From: Azorinus chamasolen
Taxonomy: Eukaryota > Mollusca > Bivalvia > Cardiida > Solecurtidae
Assembly (NCBI GenBank): GCA_963576725.1
Contig: OY755242.1
Coordinates: 29,066,725-29,130,724 of the forward strand
Length of the DNA stretch: 64,000 nucleotides
Direction: 5' to 3'
This document shows, piece by piece, positions 34,560-44,559 of the stretch (position 1 is its first letter; the number at the start of each line of letters is the position of its first letter). Below the pieces are notes generated by a model. It searched no databases. It saw only the letters and a program-made list of their open reading frames with translations, and was not told the DNA's origin. Position numbers and translations under genes: made by a program.

Positions 34560-34893
34560 TTTGTAAGTTCTGACATACAACTATCACAAAGTTTCGATCA
34601 TCTGGGTCCATGCTTATAAAGCTTTAAGTTGAGTCTGAGTTCGTTCTCAGTGTTTTTGATTGGTCAGATTTGAGCCAAAGTGACATACAATATCACAAAG
34701 TTTCGATCATCTGGGTCCATGCTTATAAAGCTTTTAGTTGAGTCTGAGTTCATTCTCAGTGTTTTTGATTGGTCAGATTTGAGCCTTTGGCTCAAATCTG
34801 ACCAATCAAAAGCTTGAGAACTCAAATCTGACCAATCAAAAGCTTGAGAACAAACTCAAGACTCAACTAAAAAGCTTTATAAGCATGGACCCA
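34560..34893. repeat. I-family inverted repeat with duplicated arms
   Basis: 'gtttcgatcatctgggtcca' occurs twice in tandem (34590 and 34700 regions). 'ctgaccaatcaaaagcttga' then occurs twice inverted, meeting at 'gagcctttggctc'. Confidence 0.85.
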
Positions 34894-34932
34894 TATTATG
34901 CAGTCTTTCGCAAGATAGGATGCAGGATTTTA

Positions 34933-35062
34933 ACCCTTCATACTCCACAGATATTATAATTAAGTTAACAATTAACAATAACATTAATTGATATTCATAC
35001 ATGAATTAATATTAATTATCGTTATATTAATATTTCTTACATGATAATTCATGGAGAAAGGG
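34933..35062. mobile_element. TTAA-2-like remnant without core
   Basis: 'ttaacccttcatactccac' to 'attcatggagaaaggg'. Confidence 0.6.
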
Positions 35063-35156
35063 ATAAACCCAAAACTTAGCCATATTAACCTGACACAGTG
35101 TGAAAGATTTGCTAACATCATTTTTTGGAATGCCAAGAATGAAAAGTGATTATTAA

Positions 35157-35631
35157 CCTTTCACTCCATAAATACGCCTTTGTATGCCTTTGCAAACAGA
35201 TTAGACCCAGATCAGACGACTCCTGTGGGCCAATAATGTCTGTGTCCATATGCCATTATAAAAAATAATCTAATAAATATTCATGATGTAATTATTTCTC
35301 ACATGAATATTCATGGGGTAAAGGGCCCAATAATGTCTGTGTCCATAATATGCCATGATAAAAAATACAGTAAAACCTCTCTATAACAGCCACTAAATTG
35401 TTTTAATTAGTTGGTATTTAGGACAGGTGGTTGTTTAAAGCAATGTGAAAGTAAAACAGAACGCTCCTATTGGAGCGTTCTGTTTTACTTTCACCTTGCT
35501 TGAAGCAGCCACCTGCCTTTAACACAAAATACTTTATGTAATTTAGTGGCCGTTATAGAGAGGTTTTACTGTAATCTAATAAATATTCATGATGTAATTA
35601 TTTCTCACATGAATATTCATGGGGTAAAGGG
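35157..35631. mobile_element. TTAA-2 MITE with a duplicated right part and a nested TA-B
   Basis: TTAA 35153-35156 and 35632-35635. The segment 'ccaataatgtctgtgtccat' to 'attcatggggtaaaggg' is present twice (35230-35325, and 35326-35631 around the TA-B). Confidence 0.88.
35368..35571. mobile_element. TA-B MITE nested in TTAA-2
   Basis: CAGTAAAACCTCTCTATAAC to GAGAGGTTTTACTG, TA at 35366-35367 and 35572-35573. A duplicated host segment about 85 bp upstream shows the site before insertion (aaaaataatctaataaat). Confidence 0.95.
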
Positions 35632-35764
35632 TTAAAGAGTATTGGTATGACTCAGTGTGACTCAATGGGATTGAACTTTCGGCTCTTTGACTCACTGTAT
35701 GTGTGAATTTAATAAAAGGCTTTAGATGTGAAACTAAAATAACCAGTGTTTTATTACCGTTGTT

Positions 35765-35850
35765 CGCCAATGGCACAATAGGAGTCATCTGATCAGGGTC
35801 TGCTGTGTTTGCTAATGAAATTTGATTGATCTGTTTCTTTAGTTTCTGAA
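35765..35850. repeat. TTAA-1 core fragment
   Basis: 'aggagtcatctgatcagggt' and 'gatctgtttctttag'. Confidence 0.65.
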
Positions 35851-35998
35851 AGAAATTTTTAACGTTTTGTAAATGTGATTTATTTTGTAATTTTGCAAAA
35901 TCAAACTCCCAATATCAGCCCTTAAACAACAATTTCTAAACAGCTGAATTGTATTTGTGACCAAACTTCACAGAACTGATCCTGAAAATATCTATCAA

Positions 35999-36196
35999 CC
36001 CTTTCCCTGTTCTATGTTTATTCCAAATTTCAATACCTACTGAATATTCATGGACAAAATAGTTATAATGACATATGGAAGGTGGAACATTGTGGCCATT
36101 TTAGAAAGTAAAGAATCAGATCTTTCAAATTCCATTAGCAAACAGAGCTGATGCTGGGTTTACTGAAGTGAAAACACATTTATATGAGGGAAAGGG
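35999..36196. mobile_element. TTAA-1 MITE, core mostly deleted
   Basis: CCCTTTCCCTG to GGGAAAGGG; right TTAA 36197-36200, left TCAA. Confidence 0.82.
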
Positions 36197-36422
36197 TTAA
36201 TAGCTTAGGTTGGCTGAATAAGTAAGTTACAAGAGTTGTAAATAGAAATTAAAATGTCAATTATTCCTAAACAATTACCAAGTTCAACAGTAATGGTCCT
36301 GAGATCAAATGTTCTGGTATATTAATTGTTTTGGTACACTGCATAAGTACTAAGGTGACTGGTCACAAAAGCTGACTATGAGCAATCTTCACAGGAAAGA
36401 TTCTTAGGTAATTCTCAGTCAA

Positions 36423-36624
36423 CCCTTTACTCTATAAATACGCCTTTGCAAACAGAGTAGACCCAAATCAGATGGCTTCTGTAGGAGCCGTCTGATCGGG
36501 GTCTGCTTTGTTTACTTATGGAATTGTATAGATCTTATTCAATTTCTACTATGGTATATTATAAGTTCCTGGGTTCATGTGACATGATTAAAAGTAATCT
36601 AATTAATATTCATGATGTCATTAT
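36423..36624. mobile_element. TTAA-2 MITE cut by element M
   Basis: CCCTTTACTCT to 'catgatgtcattat'; core GGCTTCTGTAGGAGCC. Confidence 0.8.
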
Positions 36625-36838
36625 TAGGGCCCTGCATTGAAAATGCAGGAGCCCTATGGGAATCACATTTTCTGTGTCTGTCTGTCTGTCTTTCAGTCCA
36701 TCCATCTCAGAGTCTGTCAGTCAAATATTTTGATGTGAACCAATAAATCAAACAGTTTTTCAAATATTGGTTTCATATTAAGAGCATATATTGCTTAGTA
36801 TCATCAGAGGAAGATGCCTATTGTTTTAGGGTTGAATT
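36625..36838 (+). mobile_element. Helentron-like 5' end, element M
   Basis: The 5' hairpin AGGGCCCTGCATT/AATGCAGGAGCCCT after ATT, followed by a GTCTGTCTGTC block. It cuts a TTAA-2 element at its left. The 3' end is not recognised. Confidence 0.6.
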
Positions 36839-36839
36839 A

Positions 36840-38260
36840 GATCACTATGTTTGAAATAGAAAATACTCTATAATTCAAGTTGAAACACCATATAACTGGT
36901 CTATAAAGCATTGCCCAGGTCTGATAGCAAGATTAAATATTGTGTATTCACAATTTCTTCAAATAATATTTTTCTAAAAATCTCTACAAGCTTGATATTG
37001 GTATCGGCAAAAGTCATTACTTTCCGTTTGTAAGTCCTTACTTTCGGTTTAAAACTAAAAGTAATGACTTTCACCAATATCAATATCAAGCTTGTAGAGA
37101 TTTTTTTTAGCTCACCAGAGCACAAAGTGCTCAGGGTGAGCTTTTGTGATCACCTGATGTCCATCTGCGTCCGTCGTCAGTCGTGCGTCGTCAGTCGTCA
37201 ACAATTTGATCCTTTAAAACTCTTCTCCTGAATCTACAGGGTTCTCAGCCTTCATCTTTGGCACATAGCATCATCTTTAGGTCCTCTACAAAAGTTATAT
37301 AAATTATGTCCCTGGGGTCAAAATTGGCCCCACCCCAGGGGTACATTGTTTTCTATAGGAACATATAGTGAAAGTCTTCTCCTCTGAAACTGGAAGGTTC
37401 TCAGCTTTCATATTTGGCATATAGCATCATGTTTAGGTCCTCTACAAAAGTTATATAAATCATGCCCCTGGGGTCAAAATTGGCCTCGCCCCAGGGGTGG
37501 CCAGTTTTCAATAGAAACATATAGTGAAAATGTTGAAAATCTCCTCTGAAACTAAGAAGGTTCTCAGCCTATATATTTGGCATATAGCATCATGCTCCGG
37601 TCCTCTACAAAAGTTATATAAATTATGCCCCTGGGGTCAAAATTGGCCCCGCCCCAGGGGTAGCCAGTTTCCAATAGAAACATATAGTGCAAACTTTGAA
37701 AATTTCTCCTCTGAATCGACAGGGTTCTCAGCTTTCATATTTGGCACAAAGCATCATGTTCCGGTCCTCTACAAAAGTTATACAAATTATGCCACTGGGG
37801 TCAAAATTGCCCCCGCCCTAGGGGTAGCCAGTTTTCAATAGAAACATATAGTGAAAACTTAAGTTTTCAATAAAAATATAAAGTGAAATCTTTGAAAATC
37901 TTCTCCTCTGACTGTCTGGTGAGCGCTTCAAGAAATTGTGAATACACGAGTGCTATCAGACTGGGGCAATGCCTTATAGACCAGTTATATGGTGTTTTGA
38001 CTTGAATTTTAGCGTATTTCTATTTCGAACCTCAGAGTCAACCTGTGTCCTAGAGGGGTTAGTTGTTTATTTTACTTATTATATAGAGCAGGGGTGTTCG
38101 CGAAAAAAAATAAATCCTTTTTTATTTCTTTTTTGTTGGGTCAGAAAACTATCTTTTGGTATGTTTTTAATACTTAAGACATGTGATTAAAAAATAATGA
38201 ATTTGTGATGAAGTTGTTGTTGTTGTTAAGACATAGCATGAGAAGGGCACCTGAGAGGGA
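36840..38260. repeat. L-family repeat, palindromic, split by C1
   Basis: The left part (36840-37106) folds on itself around 'tactttcggtttaaaacta'. The right part (37931-38260) repeats 'gccttatagaccagttatat' and 'gggtcagaaaactatctttt'. The same modules occur at 30395-31020. C1 lies between the halves. Confidence 0.65.
37107..37930 (+). mobile_element. Helentron-like element C1 nested in L
   Basis: Complete 5' hairpin after a T run, block, four to five monomers, then CTGGTGAGCGCTTCA, where it stops without its 3' hairpin. L-family sequence (agaaattgtgaatacacg) resumes at once. Confidence 0.8.
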
Positions 38261-38395
38261 CGGGGCTAGATTTCCTTATATAACTGTATAGAAAACCTTT
38301 AAAAATCTTCTTCAAAACTGGTGGTCCATGATTTGAATGGTCTTTGGTAGTAGTTACCTGGTGACCCTTTATCCAAATTCTTAAAATCATGTTAA

Positions 38396-38698
38396 CCCTT
38401 CGCTTGCTGAATTTTAAAATACATTTCTCCTTCTTTACCCATGCCCTATCCAAATTCTTAAAATCATGTTAACCCTTCGCTTGCTGAATTTTAAAATACA
38501 TTTCTCCTTCTTTACCCATGCCCTGTTGTATAATTACATATATCATCACTGTGTACAAGTATTTCGCTGTGCAATCACTGCTGTGGAGTGCACTGATTGC
38601 ACAATCAATTTGTAAATAGTGCAGATCCGGATGAGACCGCTCATCTGGGTCTTCACTATTTACAGGTGGGTATATTGACGTGAATAGTAAGCGAAGGG
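38396..38698. mobile_element. TTAA-4 MITE with a 77-bp tandem duplication at its left end
   Basis: The left end occurs twice (CCC at 38396 and 38473), with the K-type flank repeated too. The second copy is complete to 38698 plus TTAA 38699-38702. The core lacks the central GCTCCTGCAGGAGC. Confidence 0.88.
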
Positions 38699-38935
38699 TT
38701 AATATTTCAAAAACTGTGACTGCCAGGGGCATGGCTAGATTTCCTTACATAACTCAACTATATATAAAACTTTTAAAATCATCTTCTCCAAAACCAGTGG
38801 TCCAATTTGAATGGTAAGAATAGTCTCCTGGTAACCCTTTATCAAAATTGTTAAAATCATGTTGATACATGTATGATGTATATAATCATTGACATGGTCG
38901 CCAGAAGCGGGGCTAAATTTCCTTATATAGTCGAG

Positions 38936-39607
38936 ACTGCCTTAGTGACCCCCCTGAATTAAGCGACTCCCTGTCATATGTGACTATTTCATCCCACCCA
39001 ATGTATTTTCCTATAATTATGGTCTGAATTAAGCGACTCCATGTATACGTGACAAGCGACCCTGATTTTGCGATCCAAACGTAGGCTTCAGTCTGTATTA
39101 AACAATATTTTAATTATCATTTCAATTATCTTTTTGTTTGTTTACACCGTGTGTCAGATATTCACACAATATTAATTGGGGAAAACCCGGGATTCTAAAT
39201 CACACATGAACTAGCTGGTTCTCCACTTACGCTCTACAGGCACATGTACGCAAACAGAATATTCAGGAAACCAGTCATGTCAAACATGGCTACGTCGTAT
39301 ACAAGATTCGACGTAGGAGATTTCTAGCGACAAAAAGATTAAAGAATGACAAACAAGGCAATTAATTTGATGTGGCTTGCAATTATTATTGGCACTTCAG
39401 GTCAGAACAGTCTTTATAAATATCAATCATTATACACATAATACATGTCTCTTTCATCATACTCGAAAGTATGCTTGGTAATCTGCACCTGGTTTATATT
39501 TATATCATTAAATGTCTAATTTAGTGCTTGTATTTACATGTACATTACATTTGTACATCGTATTTTAAATGCACTGATGTGCTGGAATCCCTTCAATCTT
39601 TTAAATT
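38936..39607. other. Unclassified region with a transposon-like end
   Basis: It begins with text of the pogo/Tigger terminal style (ctgccttagtgacc) and an internal repeat of 'ctgaattaagcgactcc' at 38954 and 39024. The rest is AT-rich with no coding signal that I can support. Confidence 0.35.
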
Positions 39608-39898
39608 TTGTCTTTTAAAATAAACAGTAAAAAGTACATTGAAATACATGTACTTGATAATCATATGTGGTCTGTTATTCTCAAACACTTTGCCCAGAGA
39701 CCATACCTGTTCCAATTTGCCCAGAGACCATACCTGTTCCAAGACGACAATGCACCCTGCCATGGGTCATGCAAAACTAAAGCTTGGAAGGAAACAAACG
39801 AAATACCCTACTTATCCTGGCCAGCACAATCACCAGATCTGAATATAATAGAAAATCTTTGGCTCCTGGTGAAAAATTGTTTAAAAAGACAACTTTGA
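39608..39898 (+). pseudogene. Tc1-family (DD34E) transposase, C-terminal remnant
   Basis: The frame carries FQDDNAPCHG and WPAQSPDLNIIENLW, the last two blocks of the Tc1/mariner DDE catalytic domain. Counting from the second D of DDN to the E of IEN gives 34 residues between, the Tc1 spacing. The first catalytic D and the DNA-binding domain are absent. A perfect 27-base tandem duplication (39689-39715 and 39716-39742) repeats FAQRPYLFQ just before the motif. After the stop at 39896, matching sequence continues (TIDDLKAVLISACENIPLNYI) and is cut by a TA-B fragment. It resumes at about 40074 with IPRQIQIVIRSRGHITKYY, the usual end of Tc1 proteins. Inactive. Confidence 0.85.
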
Positions 39899-39967
39899 AA
39901 CATCACCACAATTGATGACTTGAAAGCCGTGCTGATCAGTGCCTGTGAAAACATCCCTTTAAATTAC

Positions 39968-40073
39968 ATAGGAGCGTTGTGTTTTACATTCACCTTGCTT
40001 TAAGCAACCACCTGCCTTTAACACAAAATACTTGATGTAATTTAGTGGTCATCACAGAGAGGTTTTACTGTAC
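39968..40073. mobile_element. TA-B MITE, right half, inside the Tc1 remnant
   Basis: From the palindrome centre (ggagcg) to the terminus ggttttactg plus TA. The left half is missing. It interrupts the Tc1 transposase remnant near its C-terminal end. Confidence 0.75.
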
Positions 40074-40248
40074 ATCCATACCAAGGCAAATCCAGATAGT
40101 AATAAGATCAAGAGGACACATCACAAAGTATTACGTCTCTATGACAGGCATTTTCACAAGTAGGTGTCGTTTTGTTTGAGTTTTGTTATTTTTCAGTTTT
40201 CAAAATGGCTGCCTATCTTAAATGACTTTTGTCACCCCACTGTATATA
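40074..40248 (+). mobile_element. 3' end of the Tc1-like element
   Basis: This holds the last transposase codons, then an end block gacttttgtcaccccac followed by tgtata, typical of Tc1 terminal repeats with a TA target. It is separated from the catalytic part by a TA-B half copy. Confidence 0.6.
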
Positions 40249-40507
40249 TAGAAACCTTTAAAAATCTTCTTCTGCAAAACTGGTGGTCCAATTTGAATGG
40301 CGTTTGGTATGAATAGTCACCTGGTGAGCCTTTATCAAAATTGTTCAATCATCTTTATATCTAAAACAAAATGGCCGCCAGGGGCGTGGATAGATATCCT
40401 TATAAAATTATATTAACTAAATCGTATAGAAAACCTTTAAAGATGTTCTTCTCCAAAACCAATGGTCCAATTTGAATGGTCACCGTAAATATTTTGATAG
40501 GCATATA

Positions 40508-42100
40508 GGCTGGGTCCTAGTAGTGGTTACCGTAGCATCCCCCCCTAGACTTTTTTTCATGGGTACCAAATTGTTCGTTGGGGTCCTCAGAACACATTTT
40601 GAGCATGCCCCCAAAAATAAGTTTGTCCCAGCTATGTTTTATTTAACAGTTTCCATGGTAACCCGAGGTAATTTTCGAAACTCTCTTGGTTCAGAAAATG
40701 CGCCATAACTTTGTTTTTAGAAGCAATAGAAGGACAAAACAAGTACCAAAGTAAAGCAGAGACATATAGCTTGAATATGATATATGATTTTATTAATATT
40801 CATAAATGCATTCTTATGAATATTAATGAGGAAGTAAAAAATGTGATTTTTTTAGAAAAAAGGAGTTTGTTGTTTAATCTGAGAGGCTTATTAATGCACA
40901 GAAATTAATGAATTTAGGTTTAAGTTGTTCGTTGGAGTCCTCAGAACACATTTTGAGTATTTCCCCAAATAATTATGTCCCATCTATGTTTTATTAAACG
41001 GTTTCCATGGTAACCCGAGGTAAATTCCGAAACATCCTTGGTTCAGAAAATGCGTAATAACTTTGCTTTTAGAGGTAATAGAAGGACAAAACAAGTACCA
41101 AAGTAAAGCAGAGACATATAGCTTGAATATGGTATATGATTTAATTAATATTCATAAATGCATTCTTATGAATATTCATGAGAATGTAAAAAATGCGTTT
41201 TTTTTAGAAAAAGGAGCTTGTTGTTTAGTCTGATAGGCTTATTAATGCACACAAATTATTGAATTTAGGTTTAAATTGTTTGTTTGGGTCATCAGAACAC
41301 ATTTTGAGCATTCCCCCAAAGTAATTTTGTCCCATCTATGTTTTATTGAATGGTTTCCATGGTAATGCCAGGAGGTAAATTTCGAAACATCATTGGTTCA
41401 GAAAATGCATAATAACTTTGCTTTTAGAGGCAATAGAAGGACAAAACAAAAACCAAAGTAAAGCAGAGACATATATCTTGATTATGATATATAATTTTAA
41501 TAATATTCATATATGATTGCTTATGAATATTAATGAGGAAGTATAAAAATCCGCGTTTTTAGAAAAATGAGTTTTTTGTTTAGTCTTAGAGGCATATTAA
41601 TGCACAAAAATTATTGAATTCAGGTTTAAATTGTTCGTTGGGGTTATCAGAACACGTTTTGAGCATTCTCCCAAAATAATTGTGCCCCAGCTATGTTTTA
41701 TTAAACGGTTTCCGTGGTAACCCGAGGTAAATTTCGAAACTATTTTGATAAAGAAAATGCTTCATAACTTTGTTTTTAGAGACAATAGAAGGACAAAACA
41801 AGAACCAACGTAAAGTAGAGACATATAGCTTGAATACGATATGTAATTCTATTAATACATATAATGCATTCTTATAATGCATTCTTATGAATATTAATGG
41901 GGAAGTAAAAAATGCGTTTTTAGTTTGACGAGTTTGTTTTTAGTCTGAGAGGCCTAATAATATACAAATAGTTATTGAATTCAGATTTAAAAATTTTAAT
42001 ATCAACATACAAATAAAGGAAAACATCTTTGGTTCATGTAATATTTCTAAAACATGTATATTTAAGCTAATTTGCATATAACGTGCGTAAATGAATAAGC
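40508..42100 (+). repeat. Left inverted arm of J
   Basis: Four tandem units of about 355 bp plus a partial fifth, after a unique outer end containing a run of seven C. Open frames here (for example 40711-40908) recur on the other arm and reflect repeat conservation, not a gene. Confidence 0.85.
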
Positions 42101-42639
42101 AATTTAACATAAGCCCTATATTTAGCATTGTTTCGAGTGTACTATCTTTTCTATTATTTATTTTACGTAAAATACCAGAACAACAAACATTGACAAGAGC
42201 AGAGGGTCGTTACTTTGGGTTCTTGAATATTAATGCATATTTATGAATATTAATGAGATGTAAAATAAACACACTTGAATGAGCTGTTCTTTTTATCTGA
42301 TATTATTTTAGTTAACCAGTATAGAGCTTGATACTGACTGAAACAGCGATATTGATGTTCATGTATATAAATATGTAGATAATGAATATTATTTCAAAAT
42401 CATGAATATTAATGAGAATGTAAACTGTTGTAGGAAAGTAATTTTTTCTATTAAATTGCAATATACATGTATGTGAACAACACATTTCTTGTAAGAAATT
42501 ACAGCAGAGGAATTGAGCCTCATGCATGTTTTATGAAGAATATTACTGTTATGGGTGTTTTGCAATGCAATAGAAAATATATATCTCGACTGTAATCATC
42601 AGCTTATGTTTACCCATATTAGCCTTGCGTGACTTCTAA
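42101..42639. other. J interior, left of the gag remnant
   Basis: AT-rich, with several 'gaatattaatgag' motifs as in the arm units. This is probably degraded arm sequence. No gene seen. Confidence 0.4.
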
Positions 42640-44228
42640 CTTGCTCGCGATGTCTTATGCATTTGCTTGATTATTTACCACAGCATGCCAGAGCAACGCA
42701 AGGCTTCTTGCGAGCATTTCGCGACAGGCTGGACAACTCATTAAGTGTGTCTGGCCTGCTGCGGATGCTCCGCGTCAGCTCCCTGTCCAGTTTCATCCCT
42801 CTGGACAGGGGAGACGTGGGAGCTTGCTGCCCGACGGAAGAAGTATTCTTCTCTTTGGTCAGCGACTCCCCTGTGGTGCAGTCGATTCCCCAGTTGTTAG
42901 TTGCACCCAACTGCTGGCCCGGGCGCGGGTTCCCCGTTTACCACTTGAATGGTACCCATTGTTCTGGTCCCAGGTAATATTGTTGCCAGGTCTCCCGGTC
43001 CGCTTGTTGTGTGAAGAGTTTTGCCTGGTCCCGCTGAATCTAGGCCCAGTTATCCGTCACCGGTCCCCGGTGTCCTGGCCTTAGTGCTTCCGTTTCATGA
43101 CATCACCAGCGGACCGGTCTACCGAGCCCCCGCCCAAAGATGCCACTGTGTATTCTTTGGCCCGGTGTCCTAAGTTTGCTCTCCAACGGTCCTCCGGTGG
43201 CCCGGTCTGGTCCTTTGGACCAGGATACCGAAGTGGACCGGTAAATCTACCAGTCCAATCTTTTCTACAGGGCATTCTGTCTCTACATCGCATTACAGTG
43301 GTGAAAGTCAACAGGAAGCTGCTCTGGCTAAGTCTAGACGTTCTTGGTCGTCTAGACCCTGCAATTACTCTTCATCTTCTGAGTACACCTCGGACTCCCC
43401 AGCCCCCATTCCACCCACCCCGTAGGAGGCGTAAAAAACTCCTTATTCTTCTAATGGGAACCGGCACTCGCACCGCTCTCATCGCAGATCGAGGTCTTAC
43501 CATTACTCTTCTATGCGAAGACATCGCTCTGCCTCCTCAGATTCGCCGGCTGGTCGCTCTCGATAGCCGACACTCATTCTGGGAACCAGCAAGCTTCACC
43601 TAGAGGGAGAATAGCTCTCACGTGAACCCACAGTCCACACTTCTATGTCTGTGGCGGGTCCCACTCTTCCCGGGTGCTGCCATCCATGGCGTTCACCAGG
43701 GCGGGTTCTGAGGGAGAGCAGGAAGACACTTTGTCCATTATGGCTCCTGGGGACGGTCCTATTTTTTAAGGGAATCAGACTTTGTGGAAGCCTCTCACTC
43801 AGAGATTTAGACGGGACTTAGTCCTCTTTTTCTTTAGATGGATCTGAACATCAATATTTTCTATTGAGAATGCGTGTGAATATTGTTTTAGAATCATCCC
43901 ACCCTCTGTCTGCCCTAGATCCCCGAATCCTATTCACAGGGGTTCTCTATCCTCTTCCGTGCTAGCGTCAGTCGAAAAAGTGGACCTCCCTAACCTAATT
44001 AAGTCTAGGGAGTCTATTTCTCCTTCCACGCGACTTCTTTCCCGTTTGCCTGACCTGGACGAAGATTTTTGTGCCTGCCCGGCAACTGGGTGGGTCATGT
44101 CCGCTAAACTCTTACGGACAAGGGTTCCCTGGGTATCTCTTAGGCCTCCGGTTTCAAATGAAAATCGACCTGGGATGTTTTATCAGATCCCCTCACTTGT
44201 TTCCGACAGTCCCAGGGGCGGGCATTAG

Positions 44229-44230
<2 letters not shown>
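42640..44230 (+). pseudogene. Decayed DIRS-type gag (ORF1) fragment
   Basis: This block is GC-richer than its surroundings. In broken frames it reads MPEQRKASCEHF, then VCLACCGCSASAPCPVSS and LWTGETWELAARRKKYSS, matching the Cys-rich signature (C-x2-C, a CSxxxPC segment, W-x4-W, basic-Tyr) that I associate with gag-like proteins of DIRS/YR retrotransposons in marine invertebrates. Ser/Arg-rich pieces follow (YSSSSEYTSDS, HRSHRRSRSYHYSS). Stops and frameshifts are frequent, for example TAA after WTTH and TAG at about 43424. The 168-residue open frame at 43097-43603 mixes the wrong frames and is not the protein. No reverse transcriptase or recombinase is present. Confidence 0.55.
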
Positions 44231-44279
<49 letters not shown>

Positions 44280-44280
44280 A
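44231..44280. repeat. C run and CT microsatellite
   Basis: Nine C residues followed by about twenty CT units ending in CTCACTCA. It borders the gag remnant on its right. Confidence 0.95.
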
Positions 44281-44357
44281 TTCACTTCTTTAGCCCCGGC
44301 AGTTGCACCCAACAGATGGGATTCGCTTCAAACATTGACGTATTATCATTGACGTAC

Positions 44358-44531
44358 GTATTATTATCGATATTTAAGACAGGTGACATCTTAATGCATG
44401 GTGAAAGTCATGCAGAAAGCTCCTAGTGCAGCTTTCTGCATGACTTTCACCATGCATTAAGAAGTCACCTGCCTAAAAGGGTCTTAATGCTTCTATAAAG
44501 AAAATTCGAATAATCGAGATTTTACCGTATA
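44358..44531. mobile_element. Diverged TA-B-like MITE inside J
   Basis: A central palindrome (gcatggtgaaagtcatgcag and its complement) flanked by 'caggtgacatcttaatgc' arms. The outer ends match canonical TA-B poorly, although 'ttttaccgta' resembles the terminus. Confidence 0.6.
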
Positions 44532-44559
44532 CACAAAATAATACTAAATACAATGCTCA

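Larger units (their letters stand above)
38262..40505 (+). repeat. K-family monomer repeat, interrupted
   Basis: Monomers of about 170 bp ('aaaaccggtggtccaatttg'-like text, 'cctggtgaccctttatc', 'ggccgccaggggcgtgg') lie at 38262-38391, 38703-38935 and 40249-40505, and resume at 46152-46260 beyond J. They are split by TTAA-4, the Tc1 region and J. The core resembles Helentron-like monomers; no ends seen. Confidence 0.6.

Noticed and set aside
40711..40908. Open frame repeated at 45746-45946 on the other strand
   Set aside because: It mirrors the inverted arms of element J; conservation is explained by repeat identity.
43097..43603. 168-codon open frame, plus strand
   Set aside because: It mixes frames of the gag remnant; the Cys-rich and Ser/Arg-rich signals lie in other frames, and its own composition matches no protein I know.
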